From positions 3,162,001 to 3,226,000 of the forward strand of contig OZ241903.1 of NCBI GenBank assembly GCA_965203635.1: 64,000 bases of DNA, read 5' to 3'. Below the pieces are notes generated by a model, which searched no databases, was not told where the DNA came from, and saw nothing but the letters and a program-made list of their open reading frames with translations. The DNA comes from Aldehydirespirator sp965203635. GTDB lineage: Bacteria > Actinomycetota > Acidimicrobiia > Acidimicrobiales > Aldehydirespiratoraceae. The first letter of the stretch is position 1. Each line of letters opens with the position of its first letter. The position numbers were made by a program, and so were the translations under genes. Shown in pieces: positions 1-8,476 of this stretch.

Positions 1-110
1 ACGGCTGGAGAATGCGAACCGACCAGTGGTGCCACATGGAGCCGGACCGACTCTGACCGCGCACAGTGCTCGGCAACCTCGGGGATGGCAACCGCGGAGA
101 CTTGGAAGCG

Positions 111-353
111 TCAGGCGTTGGTGGCTATGCGGTAGAGCTCGCCTACTAGGTCGTCGTAGCGGCCGGTGGCCAGGGTGACGGCGTAGGCCGCTCCCACCGC
201 ACCGCCCACTGCGGCTACGGGCAGGCGGTCGAGGAACCGCTTGGTGGCGGGCCATCCGGCCAGCGCGCCCGCCGCCGCACCGGCCCCCGTCGCCGACAGC
301 GACAACGGCCCCCTGGCGAGACAGGCGATCACGAAGACGCCCGCGACCAGCAC
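111..353 (-). CDS. small hydrophobic hypothetical protein
   Basis: This is an 80-residue frame starting GTG. The first ~15 residues form a hydrophobic segment, residues ~20-35 are Ala/Gly-rich, and residues ~45-62 form a second hydrophobic stretch, so it could be a small two-segment membrane protein. No family is recognised. It lies divergently from the APH-like kinase, whose start is 20 bp away. No convincing ribosome-binding site is visible, so it could be leaderless or spurious. It is retained because codon third positions look coding-like and nothing else occupies the interval. Confidence 0.35.
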   Translation of the reverse strand: MLVAGVFVIACLARGPLSLSATGAGAAAGALAGWPATKRFLDRLPVAAVGGAVGAAYAVTLATGRYDDLVGELYRIATNA

Positions 354-373
354 CCGGCCGTTTATCGTCGCGG

Positions 374-1300
374 GTGATGGATGCTCGGCCCGTCACCCAC
401 GCCAAGCCTGATATCGAGCGAACCGCCCAGTTGGTGCACGACGCAGCCCGCAGGCTGGACCTCACCGTCGCCGGGTTCCGGCTGCTCAGGGTGGGCAACC
501 ACATCGTGCTGGGAAGCCTCGACGACAAGGTCGTGGCCCGGGTGGGGTACCTCATCCGCCAGCCGCTCGAGCACCACATCGCTCATCACAGCCACCTCAA
601 GCAGTTGGCGGCAGCGGGTGCTCCGTTCGTGGCTCCGCTGTGCGATCCATGCCGGTTGAGCGACGGTCGGATCGTCACCTTCTGGCCGATGCAGTCCCCC
701 GCACCGAAGTTGTCCCTCGAGACGCTCGTCGAGCTGGCCTGGCGATGCCATCGCATTGAGGCGTCGGACGCTCTGCCGGTGTGGGACCCGGAGGCGTGTT
801 TCCTGACACGATGGACGACCCGAGTGCCGCTGATGGAGGCGAGGGGCGTGCCCACCCGTCTGCGTGCCTTCCTTGAGGCGACGCTGCACCGCCGGTTGGG
901 GGCGCTCAGCGAGTGCTGGGCCGACTCCGGGGGAGAGGCTCAGGCCCGGGTGCTGATCCATGGCGACGCCTACCCGCCCAATGTCGTGCGCCGCGGCGAC
1001 GGGACCATGGCGTTCGTGGATCTCGACTACGTCGGGATCGGCCCACCGGAGGTGGATCTGTCGACCGTGCGAGTGCAATACCAGCGTCACGACCAGGAGC
1101 CGGACGTGGTGGAGCGGATCCGCGCCGCCTATCACGGCCCGGTGAACGAGCGACTGCTGGCCGAGATCTACGCCGCGGACGAGATCAACGAACTGGTGTG
1201 GCTCGCCTGTCTGTGGGGCGTCGTGCCGGGCGCCGACAAGGAACTCACACGGCGCGTGGATCATTGGGACGATCCAACGCTGCGATGGCAGATGTTCTGA
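374..1300 (+). CDS. aminoglycoside phosphotransferase (APH)-family kinase
   Basis: The 308-aa protein has the kinase core of the APH/choline-kinase superfamily (PF01636). The catalytic loop is HGDAYPPN at residues ~196-203, with the Brenner-type Asp and Asn. It is followed by the metal-binding segment VDLDYVGIGPPEVDL at ~215-229. The N-terminal half (~35-105) would form the nucleotide-binding lobe. Members phosphorylate small hydroxylated molecules such as antibiotics, sugars, choline or homoserine; the substrate here cannot be read from sequence. The start is GTG directly followed by ATG (either may be used). The gene stands alone, divergent from the small upstream frame and convergent with the esterase downstream. 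The fold assignment is firm and the substrate unknown. Confidence 0.8.
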   Translation: MMDARPVTHAKPDIERTAQLVHDAARRLDLTVAGFRLLRVGNHIVLGSLDDKVVARVGYLIRQPLEHHIAHHSHLKQLAAAGAPFVAPLCDPCRLSDGRIVTFWPMQSPAPKLSLETLVELAWRCHRIEASDALPVWDPEACFLTRWTTRVPLMEARGVPTRLRAFLEATLHRRLGALSECWADSGGEAQARVLIHGDAYPPNVVRRGDGTMAFVDLDYVGIGPPEVDLSTVRVQYQRHDQEPDVVERIRAAYHGPVNERLLAEIYAADEINELVWLACLWGVVPGADKELTRRVDHWDDPTLRWQMF

Positions 1301-1383
1301 ACGATGGAGTACTACTGCTCGCCGACTGCGATGATGGATCACCCCGGATTTCGGGGACCTACGACGCCCAGCAGAAGAACAGG

Positions 1384-2019
1384 TCAGAGGAGCCCGGCGA
1401 GCCACTCGCGGGCGTCGACCATCATTTCGATGGTCTGGCTGTGAGCCATGTCATAGGCGTGGTGTCGCAGATCCCACCCGCCATCGCCAAGGGCTGCGAT
1501 CACCTCTCTGGGCTGCTCCTGGCCGATGAAGGCGTCGCGGGTTCCCCACTGGAAGAGCGCCGGTCGGCCGCCACCGTTGGACAGGTCGACGTCGAGTCCT
1601 GGTGCGCTTGGAAGGCCGCAGCAGATGGCCCACACACCGGCGTAGCGGGGCGCACCGGCCTTGCCGGCGAGCGCCAGCGACAGGTAGCCGCCTTGGCTGA
1701 ACCCGCCCACGATGCACCGCTCGAGTGGCACACCTGCCTTGATGGCCTCGTCCGCGATGAAGGACTCGAGCATCTCGAGCGAGGGCACGAACTGTGAGAG
1801 GTCGGATTCGAACGTGTCGAGGTCGATGGTCCACCAGCCCGCGCCGTCGCCATCGGGCATGTCGATCGGTCCCCGCGGCGCGATCGCGCTGAATCGTTCG
1901 TCTGGGTCGACCAACGGCACGTACGATGCGAGGTGGTGCTGCTCGGCGGTGTAGCCGTGCATGAGGAAGAGGAGACGGTCTGCGCCGTCGCGGTCAATCC
2001 GGTACTGGGTCAGTGGCAT
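1384..2019 (-). CDS. carboxylesterase/phospholipase-family alpha/beta hydrolase
   Basis: This 211-aa cytosolic alpha/beta hydrolase matches the usual length (~210-220 aa) of the PF02230 carboxylesterase/phospholipase family. The visible triad is the nucleophile elbow GFSQGG (Ser ~108), Asp ~162 in GTRDAF, and His ~193 in MAHSQ. An oxyanion-hole-type HGYT lies at ~21-24. Members hydrolyse short-chain acyl esters or lysophospholipids. The ATG start at 2019 gives a normal N-terminus leading straight into the first beta strand. It is transcribed in the same direction as the LLM oxidoreductase 60 bp upstream, so the two could share a transcript. The physiological ester is unknown. Confidence 0.85.
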   Translation of the reverse strand: MPLTQYRIDRDGADRLLFLMHGYTAEQHHLASYVPLVDPDERFSAIAPRGPIDMPDGDGAGWWTIDLDTFESDLSQFVPSLEMLESFIADEAIKAGVPLERCIVGGFSQGGYLSLALAGKAGAPRYAGVWAICCGLPSAPGLDVDLSNGGGRPALFQWGTRDAFIGQEQPREVIAALGDGGWDLRHHAYDMAHSQTIEMMVDAREWLAGLL

Positions 2020-2079
2020 TGAACGATGTCCTTTGCATCTGCTGCGTCCATGCCGGCGAGGTTACCCAGACCCTGAGCC

Positions 2080-2991
2080 TCATCGGGTTTCATGCAGGTG
2101 GGGCGCGAGGGTTCTCCAGCCGTCGGCGGCGGCATCGGTGTTGTCGGCGAGGACCTGCACCCCGACGTGGTCGGCGCCGGCGTCGAGGTGGTCCTGGACG
2201 CGTGACGTGACCTGCTCGGGGGTGCCCCACGCCACGATGGCGTCGACCAGGCGGTCCGAGGGGCCGCCGCCGGGGCCGCCGTCGATGTCGGACTGCTCGA
2301 AGCCGAGGCGGAGGAGGTTGTTGGTGTAGTTGGGCAGCCCGAGGTACGGCGCCATGTTCTTGCGGGCGAGGGAGCGTGCGGTGGCCGGGTCGGTGTCGAG
2401 GATGACCATCTGCTCGGGGTACAGCGCTGCGTCGGGGCCCATGACGTCGCGGGCGATGGCGGTGTGCTCGGGCGGCACGAAGTAGGGGTGCGCTCCGGCG
2501 GCGGCCTCGGCCGACAGGGCGAGCATCCTGGGGCCGAGCGCGGCCAGCACGATCTCGGGCAGTTCCTGGGGGCCGTGGGCCAGGAACAGTGCCTCGCGCA
2601 TGCGGGCGAGGTAGTCGCGCATGTAGCTGAGCGGGCGCGAGTACTCGTGGTTGCGGAGGTCCTGCACCAGGCGCCGGTGGCTGACCCCGAGCCCCAGCAG
2701 GAAGCGGCCGGGGAACGCCTCCTCGACGGTTCGCTGGGCGTTGGCCGTCGTCATCGGGTCGCGGGCGTAGATGTTGGCGATGCCGGTGGCGACCTTGATC
2801 GAGGAGGTGCCCTGGAGCAGCAGCGCTGCCGCCACGAACGGGTCCCGCCCGACCGCCTCGGGGATCCAGATCGCCCCGTAGCCCATCTCCTCCACCTCGG
2901 CCGCCAGCTCGATCGCTCGAGACGACGGCACCAGGTCCAGGAGCCCGGTCCAGATCCCGATCCGGCCCAGGTCGATATTGCCCATGGTCAC
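2080..2991 (-). CDS. LLM class F420-dependent oxidoreductase
   Basis: A 303-aa luciferase-like monooxygenase-fold (PF00296) protein. The N-terminus has the typical G-I-W-T-G beta strand. The segment GYGAIWIPEAVGRDPF at ~37-52 and the ATGIANIYARDP loop at ~68-79 resemble the actinobacterial TIGR03620-type F420 family (from memory, not searched). Such enzymes use reduced F420 or FMN for hydride transfer or monooxygenation of unknown substrates. The start is GTG at 2991, with an in-frame ATG two codons later. The gene is followed by the esterase on the same strand. F420 use is family-based inference. Confidence 0.8.
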   Translation of the reverse strand: MTMGNIDLGRIGIWTGLLDLVPSSRAIELAAEVEEMGYGAIWIPEAVGRDPFVAAALLLQGTSSIKVATGIANIYARDPMTTANAQRTVEEAFPGRFLLGLGVSHRRLVQDLRNHEYSRPLSYMRDYLARMREALFLAHGPQELPEIVLAALGPRMLALSAEAAAGAHPYFVPPEHTAIARDVMGPDAALYPEQMVILDTDPATARSLARKNMAPYLGLPNYTNNLLRLGFEQSDIDGGPGGGPSDRLVDAIVAWGTPEQVTSRVQDHLDAGADHVGVQVLADNTDAAADGWRTLAPHLHETR

Positions 2992-3050
2992 GTACGGAAA
3001 CCTATCGCCGGCCGGGCCGCCGAGCGCGTGCGGCGGGGGTCTCGGAGCGG

Positions 3051-4409
3051 CTACTTCGGTGGATAGCGGTGCTGCCCGCGATGTCGCGGCGGTAGCCAGC
3101 AGTGGCGTTTAGCACGCGGTCCGTAGTGCCTGCATGTCGTGCCAGTCACGGTCGCCGCAGCAGCAGGTTCAGAAGCGGGGGCCGGCCCGGGTCGCGCCCG
3201 GGCTGCCAGCCCACCGTCGGGGGTCATGGCGCGTAGCAGGGTGACCATTTCGGGGACGGTGTATCTGCGGTTGCGGCGACCGCCTGTGGAGCTGACGATC
3301 CCCACGTCGGCGAGCGCTACCAGCGCGGCCCGGGCAGCTCTAGGAGTGACCCCGACGCGTTGCGCAGCCGTTTCGGCGTCAAGCACCGGCATCGACGGCA
3401 GCGCAGCCAGCACCGCGGCTGCAGCGCTGTCCCGGCGAAAGACCGCCACGGTCTGCCATCGGTGGGCCATCGCCTCAACCGTGCGCGCCACCGTCGCTGT
3501 TTGGCGTTCGGCCTCGATGCAGGCATTGCTGAACGCCATCAGCCAGTCACGCAAACCACGGCTGCGGGTTGTGGTGTCAGCGGCACCGCAAACGACTCGG
3601 CTGGCGTTTAGCGCGTCGTAGTAGCCGCGCTGGTCACGGCTGAGTGCAGAGCTGACCGGCACCGCGCCGTCAGCCAGCCCGGCGGCGTTCAACACCGTCT
3701 GGATCAAGGCGCGTCCGGTGCGGCCGTTGCCGTCGCCGAAAGGATGGATCGTCTCGAACTGGCCATGAGCGATCACTGCTCGCAGCACCGGCGGATGGTC
3801 GCTGGTGTTCAGGTAGCTCACGAGGTCATCCATGAGCGTCGGCACCCGATCTTCGGGCGGCGCCACGAAGGTGGCGTCGTCGACCAGACAGCCCGGCGGA
3901 CCAATCCAGATCGGCTCATCGCGCAGCACACCCCCCAAGGCGCGGTCGCGGGTCTGAGCGAAGAGCAGGCTGTGGATGCCAAGGAGGTCGTCGAGCGTGC
4001 AGCTGTACCCGGTTCGCATCCGTTGTCCGAGCTCGACTGCGGCCGCGACCTGCTGTGTCGCTCCGAGGGTGAGCGCTTCGTTCTCGTCAGACACCGGCTG
4101 GCCGGCCTGATCCTGGTACTCGGCCCAGGCGAGCCCAGACGCAGTCGCGGCGACCCCCTCCATGACGCTTGATCGGATGCTCTCATCGCGTGCCAGCATC
4201 CATTTTGCCAGGCCGCCGGCTAGCTCTGATTCGGGCAGTGTCCCTGCCGCGACGAGCGCTCGGTCAGCGACAGTGACCGCGTTCACGTCTTCGGGCGTCA
4301 GCGCGGGTTCCCACCCTTCCAATGGATGCGGCAGGTAGGCGCGGTAGGGTCGTCGCCCGAACCCCCTCCGGGTAGCCATCCACCCTTCAGCGGTGATCTG
4401 CTGCCCCAC
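3051..4409 (-). CDS. Fic family protein (class II AMPylator-type)
   Basis: A 452-aa Fic protein. The catalytic loop HPFGDGNGRTGR at ~222-233 contains the catalytic His, phosphate-binding DGNG and the closing Arg, so it is probably an active adenylyl- or other nucleotidyl-transferase. An N-terminal inhibitory helix matches [S/T]xxxE[G/N], with Ser ~80, Glu ~84 and Gly ~85; this defines the class II, self-inhibited layout. The region before it (~20-75) fits the Fic_N domain, and a winged-helix-like segment (~330-390) follows the core. The C-terminal tail is basic and contains two Cys/His pairs. The start is GTG 4409. A TACGAT -10-like hexamer sits just upstream, suggesting a leaderless message. 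An ATG at 4379 is the alternative. It heads the toxin-rich strip. Confidence 0.88.
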   Translation of the reverse strand: MGQQITAEGWMATRRGFGRRPYRAYLPHPLEGWEPALTPEDVNAVTVADRALVAAGTLPESELAGGLAKWMLARDESIRSSVMEGVAATASGLAWAEYQDQAGQPVSDENEALTLGATQQVAAAVELGQRMRTGYSCTLDDLLGIHSLLFAQTRDRALGGVLRDEPIWIGPPGCLVDDATFVAPPEDRVPTLMDDLVSYLNTSDHPPVLRAVIAHGQFETIHPFGDGNGRTGRALIQTVLNAAGLADGAVPVSSALSRDQRGYYDALNASRVVCGAADTTTRSRGLRDWLMAFSNACIEAERQTATVARTVEAMAHRWQTVAVFRRDSAAAAVLAALPSMPVLDAETAAQRVGVTPRAARAALVALADVGIVSSTGGRRNRRYTVPEMVTLLRAMTPDGGLAARARPGPAPASEPAAAATVTGTTCRHYGPRAKRHCWLPPRHRGQHRYPPK

Positions 4410-4722
4410 ACACCTATCGTATCGCGTCGTATGGGCTATTCGTGGCGAGTTGGCGACGCGACCAGCCCGCTAACTAGTCCTATGCGCTACAGAGCGCTCC
4501 CGTCTCAGCGCCAACCAATAGCGCCCGGGCACACGACGCACAGTTGTATCGAATCCGCCTCATGGCCAGCCTCCGGTCGGCGATCCATCGGAACCTAGGC
4601 GCTCGGCTCGCGCTGGGCGGAGATGTTCGCGTTCATCGGCTGTCCCGGCGGCGCCGCTGCGCAGCAGAGATCGCGACGCACTTTCGGCAACGTCATAAGA
4701 ACAGCCGCCCCAGGTTGCAGTG
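4410..4722. other. gap between Fic gene and PIN remnant, no gene seen
   Basis: This gap of ~310 bases has no frame with recognisable protein similarity on either strand. Its left edge carries the presumed fic promoter (TACGAT-like hexamer on the minus strand near 4417-4425). The rest is noticeably less GC-rich than the flanks and contains only short stop-interrupted frames, which is what decayed accessory DNA looks like. Confidence 0.5.
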
Positions 4723-4884
4723 CTAGAGCGGGTTGCGCCAGCGCAGCCCTGGGAAGCGGGCGAAGTCGCTGTCGTTGGAGTGGACCTCGGCTTGGTGCTC
4801 GATGGCCAGCGCGGCGATGTGGGCGTCGGTAACGAGGTTCCCCGCTACGCCGGCGGCGGCCAGCATGTAGACATCATCGCATCT
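4723..4884 (-). pseudogene. C-terminal remnant of a PIN-domain (VapC-type) toxin
   Basis: On the minus strand an open stretch of 54 codons ends at TAG (4723-4725). It encodes the hallmark end of a PIN ribonuclease: LVTDAHIAALAIEHQAEV followed by HSNDSDFARFPGL, ending in RWRNPL. The conserved PIN acidic residues are visible as the Asp of TDAH and the Asp pair of SNDSDF. An in-frame TAG at 4885-4887 and the absence of the N-terminal PIN half (first catalytic Asp) show truncation. No VapB antitoxin is adjacent. It would be inactive as a nuclease. It lies between the Fic gene and hipA, consistent with turnover of toxin modules here. Confidence 0.75.
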
Positions 4885-4937
4885 CTACTAGATGATGCCT
4901 TGATGTCCCACCGCGCCGCGATAGCCCTCTGTCGCCT

Positions 4938-6194
4938 CTACGACCGATGCCCCTGGAACGCGTAGGGGTTGAGGAACTGGCGCCCCCAGAGCCGTTCCTT
5001 GTCGGCGCGGCTGGTTGCGGCAAGGTCGCAGACCTCGTCCCAGTGGGCGTGGATCGTGGCGATCTGATGATCGACGATGTCCTGTGCCTGCTGGACGGTC
5101 AGGTGGTAGTGCCCAGCATGGGCGATACAGCGCGCGACCTGGCTCAGGCGGTCCCCGTCGGGCCCAAAGGCCATGGCCTGGGCGGCCTCGCCGCCGGTTC
5201 GGAGCTGTGGGCAGATGTCGTATGCCGGTGTGAGCGTCAGATCGGCGCCGTCCCAGAAGGCGGAGTGGTTGCGGGCGTGATCGTCGGTGTTGCTGACGAG
5301 AATGTTGAAGACGATGCGCGAGAACAACTCCCGCAGCGTCGCGTCGGCGTCGGTGAACCGCGCTCGGATCTGGTGGGCCAGGTCGGCATAGGTCGCGTAT
5401 CGGCCCGCGATTCCGTGCGCGTCGTGGCATTCCAGGATGGTCAGTGCCGAGACCATCATGCGTCGACCGCCACGGTGGGTTCGATCGAAGCGCTCCACCA
5501 TGAGAACCTCTCTGCCGAGTGCTTGCGCGAGTTCAACGGGGGCGGCGTCAATCCCGGCACGGCGCGCTAGTTCCATGGCGATGTACTCGGCCTTGACCAC
5601 CGGATAGGGGTCCGTTGACGATGAGAACTTGGCGATCATGCCTCTGTCGCCGCCGGCGATCAGGGCCTTGGGTCGCGCTCCGCCGACGGAGGTTCCATGC
5701 AGCAGGGCGCGGTGCAGTCCGGGGGTCAGCGGCTCGCCCCTGTCGACGCGGTCCGCGGCCTCGGCCAACTCGGTCAGCGAGGCCGAGTCGCCCAGACGCG
5801 GCTCGTAGCGGGAAGCAGAGGCCTGGAAGTCCAGCGCTCCGATGCGGTCCGAACCGGACTCGAGCAGGTACGTCAGGGTGGGCAGGTCGGAATGTGCGTC
5901 GCCGCGGCGGTGCTCGATCGCCCTACGTCCCCAGGCGTCGGGCGCGGCGTCCGACACGCAACCGGCGATCTCGCCCGACAGGGGCTGAAGCTCGCCGCGC
6001 TCCAGCGGCAACTCGGGCAAGTACAGCGCCATCGGTCGGGGTCGATCGAGGTAGCTGCGGGCGTATGTGAAGGTGACGATGGCACCACGGTCGTCCAGCC
6101 TGCCCGCGACGACAGGCTCGGTCGCCTCCGGCAGCCACGCCCACACGTACGCGTGATCAGGGCGCTCGAAGGGATCAGAAGTCGTCGTCGACAT
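4938..6194 (-). CDS. hipA: HipA-family toxin kinase
   Basis: A 418-aa HipA-like Ser/Thr kinase counted from ATG 6194; an in-frame extension 27 codons longer lies inside the antitoxin gene and is less likely. Features include an N-terminal HipA_N segment with the PDAWGRR motif (~85), a G-S-V-G-G-ARPKA loop (~168-177) and an ATP-anchoring Lys in MIAKFSS (~189). There is a catalytic loop TDDHARNH (~303-310) and the metal-binding Asp of PAYD (~326). E. coli HipA phosphorylates glutamyl-tRNA synthetase and causes persistence; the target here is not known. The start overlaps the hipB stop by 20 nt, so translation is probably coupled. All key kinase residues are present. Confidence 0.9.
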   Translation of the reverse strand: MSTTTSDPFERPDHAYVWAWLPEATEPVVAGRLDDRGAIVTFTYARSYLDRPRPMALYLPELPLERGELQPLSGEIAGCVSDAAPDAWGRRAIEHRRGDAHSDLPTLTYLLESGSDRIGALDFQASASRYEPRLGDSASLTELAEAADRVDRGEPLTPGLHRALLHGTSVGGARPKALIAGGDRGMIAKFSSSTDPYPVVKAEYIAMELARRAGIDAAPVELAQALGREVLMVERFDRTHRGGRRMMVSALTILECHDAHGIAGRYATYADLAHQIRARFTDADATLRELFSRIVFNILVSNTDDHARNHSAFWDGADLTLTPAYDICPQLRTGGEAAQAMAFGPDGDRLSQVARCIAHAGHYHLTVQQAQDIVDHQIATIHAHWDEVCDLAATSRADKERLWGRQFLNPYAFQGHRS

Positions 6195-6501
6195 GGCGCG
6201 ACCGCACCGTCGCGGGCAGCACAGCCAGACGAGAGTGCACGACCTCGCCCTCCACGGATCGCCGTGCCGAGTCATGATGGAACAGCGGCACGCCGACCAG
6301 GGCGGCTGCCTCGAACGCCGTGCCGAGAGCGACGCTGGGGTCGCCCCTTTCGACCTTGCGCATCGTCACTGCAGAGACTCCGACCCTCTCCGCAAGCTCC
6401 GCCAGCGTCCACCGCCGCTCCCGGCGCGCCAGGGCCACTTTGCCTCCGAGCAGCTTGATGGCCTCAATGGTCTCTGGACACAAGGGCTTCGCTGGGTTCA
6501 T
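6175..6501 (-). CDS. hipB: HipB-type XRE antitoxin
   Basis: A 108-aa DNA-binding protein counted from ATG 6501 (an upstream in-frame ATG at 6531 is possible). A classic XRE helix-turn-helix lies at ~27-62: ARRERRWTLAELAERVGVSA then VTMRKVERGDPSV. The C-terminal ~40 residues would bind HipA. It is expected to neutralise HipA and to repress its own promoter. The DNA just upstream (6500-6545) is AT-rich, with a run of T/C that fits a promoter. It overlaps hipA by 20 nt in the standard antitoxin-first order. Confidence 0.85.
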   Translation of the reverse strand: MNPAKPLCPETIEAIKLLGGKVALARRERRWTLAELAERVGVSAVTMRKVERGDPSVALGTAFEAAALVGVPLFHHDSARRSVEGEVVHSRLAVLPATVRSRHVDDDF

Positions 6502-6713
6502 AGCAAGTATTCTTTCTTTACTAACGTGCAAACATCAGTTTACTGTCTATCGTGATGCTGAACCACTAGCACGATGCGGGCGCGCTCAACCGGAATCTCA
6601 ACTTGGGGCAACGCTACGGGAAGGTCAGTCGATGGGACGGACGACGCGGTAGCCGACACTGACGGTACGGTCAGGGCAACGCCGGGCCGCGTCAGCGCGG
6701 CACGCCGACGGGG

Positions 6714-7139
6714 TCACCCGCCGGGGGGTTCGGAGTCCAGGAGCCTGCCCTCGATAGCCGCGTCAACCTCCCCGGTCTTGTTCAACGCGGCGATCAGCGC
6801 CGTCAGCTTCAAGTTGATCTCGTCGATCAGTGCGGTCAGCCTCGTGTCGAGTTCGTCGATCTTGGCGTCCTGCTCGGCGAAGCTGGTGTTCATGGTGTCC
6901 TCGAGGCGGTCGATCCTGGTGTTCACTGTGTCTTCGACGCGGTCGACGCGGCTGCGGTTGTCGGTGAGCACGAAGACGAGCAGCGCCACCGCGACAGTGG
7001 CCAACGCCGTCTGGAGCGGGTTGTCGCCGAGCACGGCCCGCAGGCGGGCCCCGGCCGCGGCCCCGTTGGCTGCGGGCGGGTCGGGTCGCACGTCGGGGGT
7101 GTGGGCCATCTGGGTCGGCTCAGCTGCGGTTGCGGTCAC
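6714..7139 (-). CDS. single-pass membrane protein with heptad coiled coil
   Basis: A 141-aa protein of no named family. A Pro/Ala-rich N-terminus (1-38) is followed by one transmembrane helix (~42-59), then a long heptad-like segment (~62-120). The repeats in that segment read RVDRVEDTVNTRIDRLEDTM and then LDTRLTALIDEINLKLTALI, typical of a parallel coiled coil. A positive charge follows the helix. It may oligomerise at the membrane. Similar short proteins are common next to TA modules in actinomycetes, but a function cannot be assigned. An in-frame ATG at residue 11 is an alternative start. The 180-bp gap to hipB holds no other gene. Confidence 0.55.
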   Translation of the reverse strand: MTATAAEPTQMAHTPDVRPDPPAANGAAAGARLRAVLGDNPLQTALATVAVALLVFVLTDNRSRVDRVEDTVNTRIDRLEDTMNTSFAEQDAKIDELDTRLTALIDEINLKLTALIAALNKTGEVDAAIEGRLLDSEPPGG

Positions 7140-7353
7140 TCGGGGGCCTCTCGGGTGTCCTCGGCAGGGATCCTGTCGGGTAGTGTCGTGCTGGTTGGCG
7201 CACCGCTGACCCCCGGTGGCAAGGTTCGATGTTCAATATAATACCACATACACTGTCATGCAACCCAGCACATCGCACGACGGCGAGTGTGTCTTTGCTG
7301 TGTGCCAGACGCGGCGTGTATCACAACAGGCCGCGACCAGCCATCTAGAACAA

Positions 7354-7389
7354 GTCACACCTATATCGAGTCAGCCCTATACTGTGTTG
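7354..7389 (+). promoter_or_regulatory. putative leaderless promoter of higBA
   Basis: A good -10 hexamer, TATACT, lies at 7378-7383, with a weak GTCACA -35 match at 7354-7359 (18-bp spacing). Transcription would begin at about 7390, exactly at the GTG proposed as the toxin start, implying a leaderless message. The surrounding 7230-7390 segment is unusually AT-rich for the window and includes a second TATAAT-like element near 7238-7246. Confidence 0.5.
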
Positions 7390-7761
7390 GTGGCTTGGGA
7401 GATCAAGGCGACAGCGCAGGTGAAGTCCTGGCAGGAGTCGCTCAACGAAGAAGAGAGGCTCTCGTTCATCGCTGCCCTAGAACTGCTCCGCGAGGGCGGC
7501 CCGACGCAGGGGCGTCCCATCGTCGAACGGATCCACAGCTCCAAACATCAGAACATGAAGGAACTCAGACCCCGCGGCGCGGGCAGGGACCTGCGCATCC
7601 TGTTCATGTTCGACCCGCTGCGGCAGGCGATCCTGTTGTTCGGAGGCAGCAAAGCCCGCCAATGGAACGACTGGTACCGGAGCGCCATCCCGGAGGCGGA
7701 GCGCCTGTACGAGCAGTACCTGGCCGATCTCCGATCCCAAGGCGAACTCCCAGACCGCTAG
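7390..7761 (+). CDS. higB: HigB/RelE-family toxin (Gp49-like)
   Basis: A 123-aa toxin counted from GTG 7390 (GTG 7384 also possible). The long upstream extension of this frame has no family similarity and lies upstream of the promoter. It matches the phage-derived Gp49-like/HigB group (PF05973) of RelE-fold ribosome-dependent mRNases. Visible features are the conserved strand MKELRPRGAGRDLRILFMF, the segment AILLFGGSKARQWNDWY, and a C-terminal helix with AERLYEQYL. Basic residues in RGAGRDLR are the usual RNA-contact positions. The gene is 47 bp upstream of an XRE antitoxin, giving the toxin-first higBA order. It looks intact. Confidence 0.85.
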   Translation: MAWEIKATAQVKSWQESLNEEERLSFIAALELLREGGPTQGRPIVERIHSSKHQNMKELRPRGAGRDLRILFMFDPLRQAILLFGGSKARQWNDWYRSAIPEAERLYEQYLADLRSQGELPDR

Positions 7762-7808
7762 CCAGCAGCCCCACGATGCACCACCCCCACCACAGGAGAC
7801 CACCCCAC

Positions 7809-8369
7809 ATGACCTACTACGACTTCGATGAACTCGTCGGCGAGTTGACCCCTGAGCAGCGTGCCCGGGTCGAGGCTCTCAAAGAGGAAGCCCGCGCCGA
7901 GACCGTGGCCCACACCCTCAAGGAACTGCGCCAGCGCCGCAATCTCACCCAGACCGAGCTGGCACGGCGCCTTGACCGCGCCCAGGCGTCCGTGTCGGCA
8001 ATGGAGACCGCCGCTGACAACCTGGTGTCGACTCTGCGGATGGCGGTCGAAGGCATGGGCGGCCACCTAGAGGTGACCGCCGTGTTCGACAACGAGCGCA
8101 TCCCGCTGACCACCCACACCCGCACAGCCCACCAAGACCACGAGGAGAGGTCTGACGCCTGGATCGCGGGGAAACGCACCACAGCGATGTACCTACCCGT
8201 AGGCCCGGAACACACTGAAGAACAACGCGAGGCGCTGCGCCTGCTAGCGGACCTGGAGAACCGCCTTCAAGAATCAGCAGACACATTCCGTGTCTTCATG
8301 CAGCACATCGCGGTTGACACCTCAGACCAGGCATCCTTGACGCCGATCAGCGAAAGTCCCCAGAGTTGA
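7809..8369 (+). CDS. higA: HigA-type XRE antitoxin
   Basis: A 186-aa protein starting at ATG 7809, preceded by AGGAGA ~9 nt upstream. An N-terminal helical segment (1-35) leads into an HTH_3 domain at ~36-78 (TLKELRQRRNLTQTELARRL then DRAQASVSAMETA). A strand-rich region ending EVTAVFDN (~85-95) follows. The last ~90 residues form a helical extension that is longer than in typical ~100-aa HigA proteins and has no recognised domain. It probably binds HigB and represses the promoter at 7354-7389. Confidence 0.8.
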   Translation: MTYYDFDELVGELTPEQRARVEALKEEARAETVAHTLKELRQRRNLTQTELARRLDRAQASVSAMETAADNLVSTLRMAVEGMGGHLEVTAVFDNERIPLTTHTRTAHQDHEERSDAWIAGKRTTAMYLPVGPEHTEEQREALRLLADLENRLQESADTFRVFMQHIAVDTSDQASLTPISESPQS

Positions 8370-8476
8370 TCAGCGAGATTCCTCACTTTGGGGTCGGCAC
8401 CGAGATGGTGATTCACGCAATGCCGCTGCGCCCATCGTTCTACGCACTCCTCCCGCTCCAAGGCGAACAACCGTGA
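8366..8476 (+). pseudogene. possible C-terminal remnant of a small toxin partner
   Basis: A short open stretch begins within the higA stop region and ends TGA at 8474-8476, overlapping the next gene's GTG by 4 nt (GTGA). Its last ~25 residues include GTEMVIHAMPLRPSFYALL. I recall similar VIHAMPLRP-type ends in small actinobacterial toxins encoded directly before RHH antitoxins of the following type. No start codon with an RBS and no N-terminal domain are present. I read it as the surviving tail of the partner gene, fused against higA by a deletion. This is inference from the overlap and ending only. Confidence 0.4.

Noticed and set aside
7216..7389. N-terminal extension of the HigB toxin
   Set aside because: The segment precedes the TATACT promoter hexamer and has no similarity to the family, whose members begin near GTG 7390.
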